11,520 nucleotides of DNA from Candidatus Nomurabacteria bacterium (GTDB lineage Bacteria; Patescibacteriota; Minisyncoccia; Phycocordibacterales; SBAW01), in assembly GCA_943355135.1 (NCBI GenBank), contig CALREG010000020.1, positions 1 through 11,520 on the forward strand, written 5' to 3'. The translations under genes were made by a program, and so were the position numbers. Shown here piece after piece: positions 11,495 to 11,520 of this stretch. Within the stretch, counting starts at the first letter, position 1, and every line of letters begins with the position of its first letter. The notes under the pieces were generated by a model, which saw nothing but the letters and a program-made list of their open reading frames with translations, ran no database searches and was not told the DNA's origin.

Positions 11495-11520
11495 CTTCAA
11501 TTTTCTTATTCTGAACTTAA

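Noticed and set aside
1..11520. Recoding of TGA (as in Gracilibacteria/Absconditabacteria)
   Set aside because: TGA ends the CapA-like gene at the expected place, and no conserved gene contains an internal TGA.
1..11520. CRISPR array, insertion sequence, integrase, toxin-antitoxin pair or phage defence genes
   Set aside because: I found no regularly spaced direct repeats, transposase or integrase motifs, or terminal inverted repeats; the only repeats are short hairpins, the promoter dyad and the WQP codons.

Overview
This window looks like a stretch of a small, streamlined bacterial genome, most likely from the Candidate Phyla Radiation (Patescibacteria, Parcubacteria-like). That placement is an inference. 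It rests on unusually trimmed versions of universal translation proteins (EF-Ts, PheS and PheT all lack regions that are usual elsewhere), the near absence of Shine-Dalgarno sequences, several promoters whose -10 box lies only 6-15 nt before the start codon, and membrane-anchored proteins of kinds common in that group. The code is standard: the capA-like gene ends in TGA and no gene needs TGA read as an amino acid.

Layout. Positions 1-546 hold the 3' part of a CapA-like (poly-gamma-glutamate/capsule family) metallophosphatase. A perfect hairpin follows, ending 4 nt before rpsB (S2), and then come tsf (a short EF-Ts) and a 137-aa one-TM protein of unknown function. The minus strand then carries three tightly packed genes: a processive GT2 glycosyltransferase, a membrane-tethered thioredoxin-fold protein with a CADC site, and tRNA-Thr(UGU). 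The tRNA meets the 137-aa gene tail to tail, with one base between them. Divergent from the glycosyltransferase is the pheS-pheT operon, followed by gyrB under its own near-consensus promoter. A strong bidirectional terminator separates gyrB from a convergent minus-strand gene for a membrane-anchored CARDB-type surface protein. That gene is divergent from a sortase; the two promoters lie back to back, with their TTGACA boxes forming an inverted repeat. The window ends with a secreted protein of unknown function. It has a signal peptide, three WQP repeats, its own consensus-like promoter, the only clear Shine-Dalgarno site in the window and a strong terminator, so it stands apart from the rest.

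How the genes work together. Most of the window is housekeeping: ribosome and elongation factor, Phe-tRNA synthetase, a Thr tRNA and DNA gyrase. Cell-surface functions are interleaved: CapA-like protein, polysaccharide synthase, extracytoplasmic thioredoxin-like protein, CARDB protein, sortase and secreted protein. I see no CRISPR array, insertion sequence, integrase or phage gene, and no gene-free stretch longer than about 150 bases. I did not find a clear new multi-gene system. The points most worth following up are the coordinated trimming of the translation proteins, the leaderless-type promoter architecture, the sortase/CARDB divergent unit and the outlying last gene.
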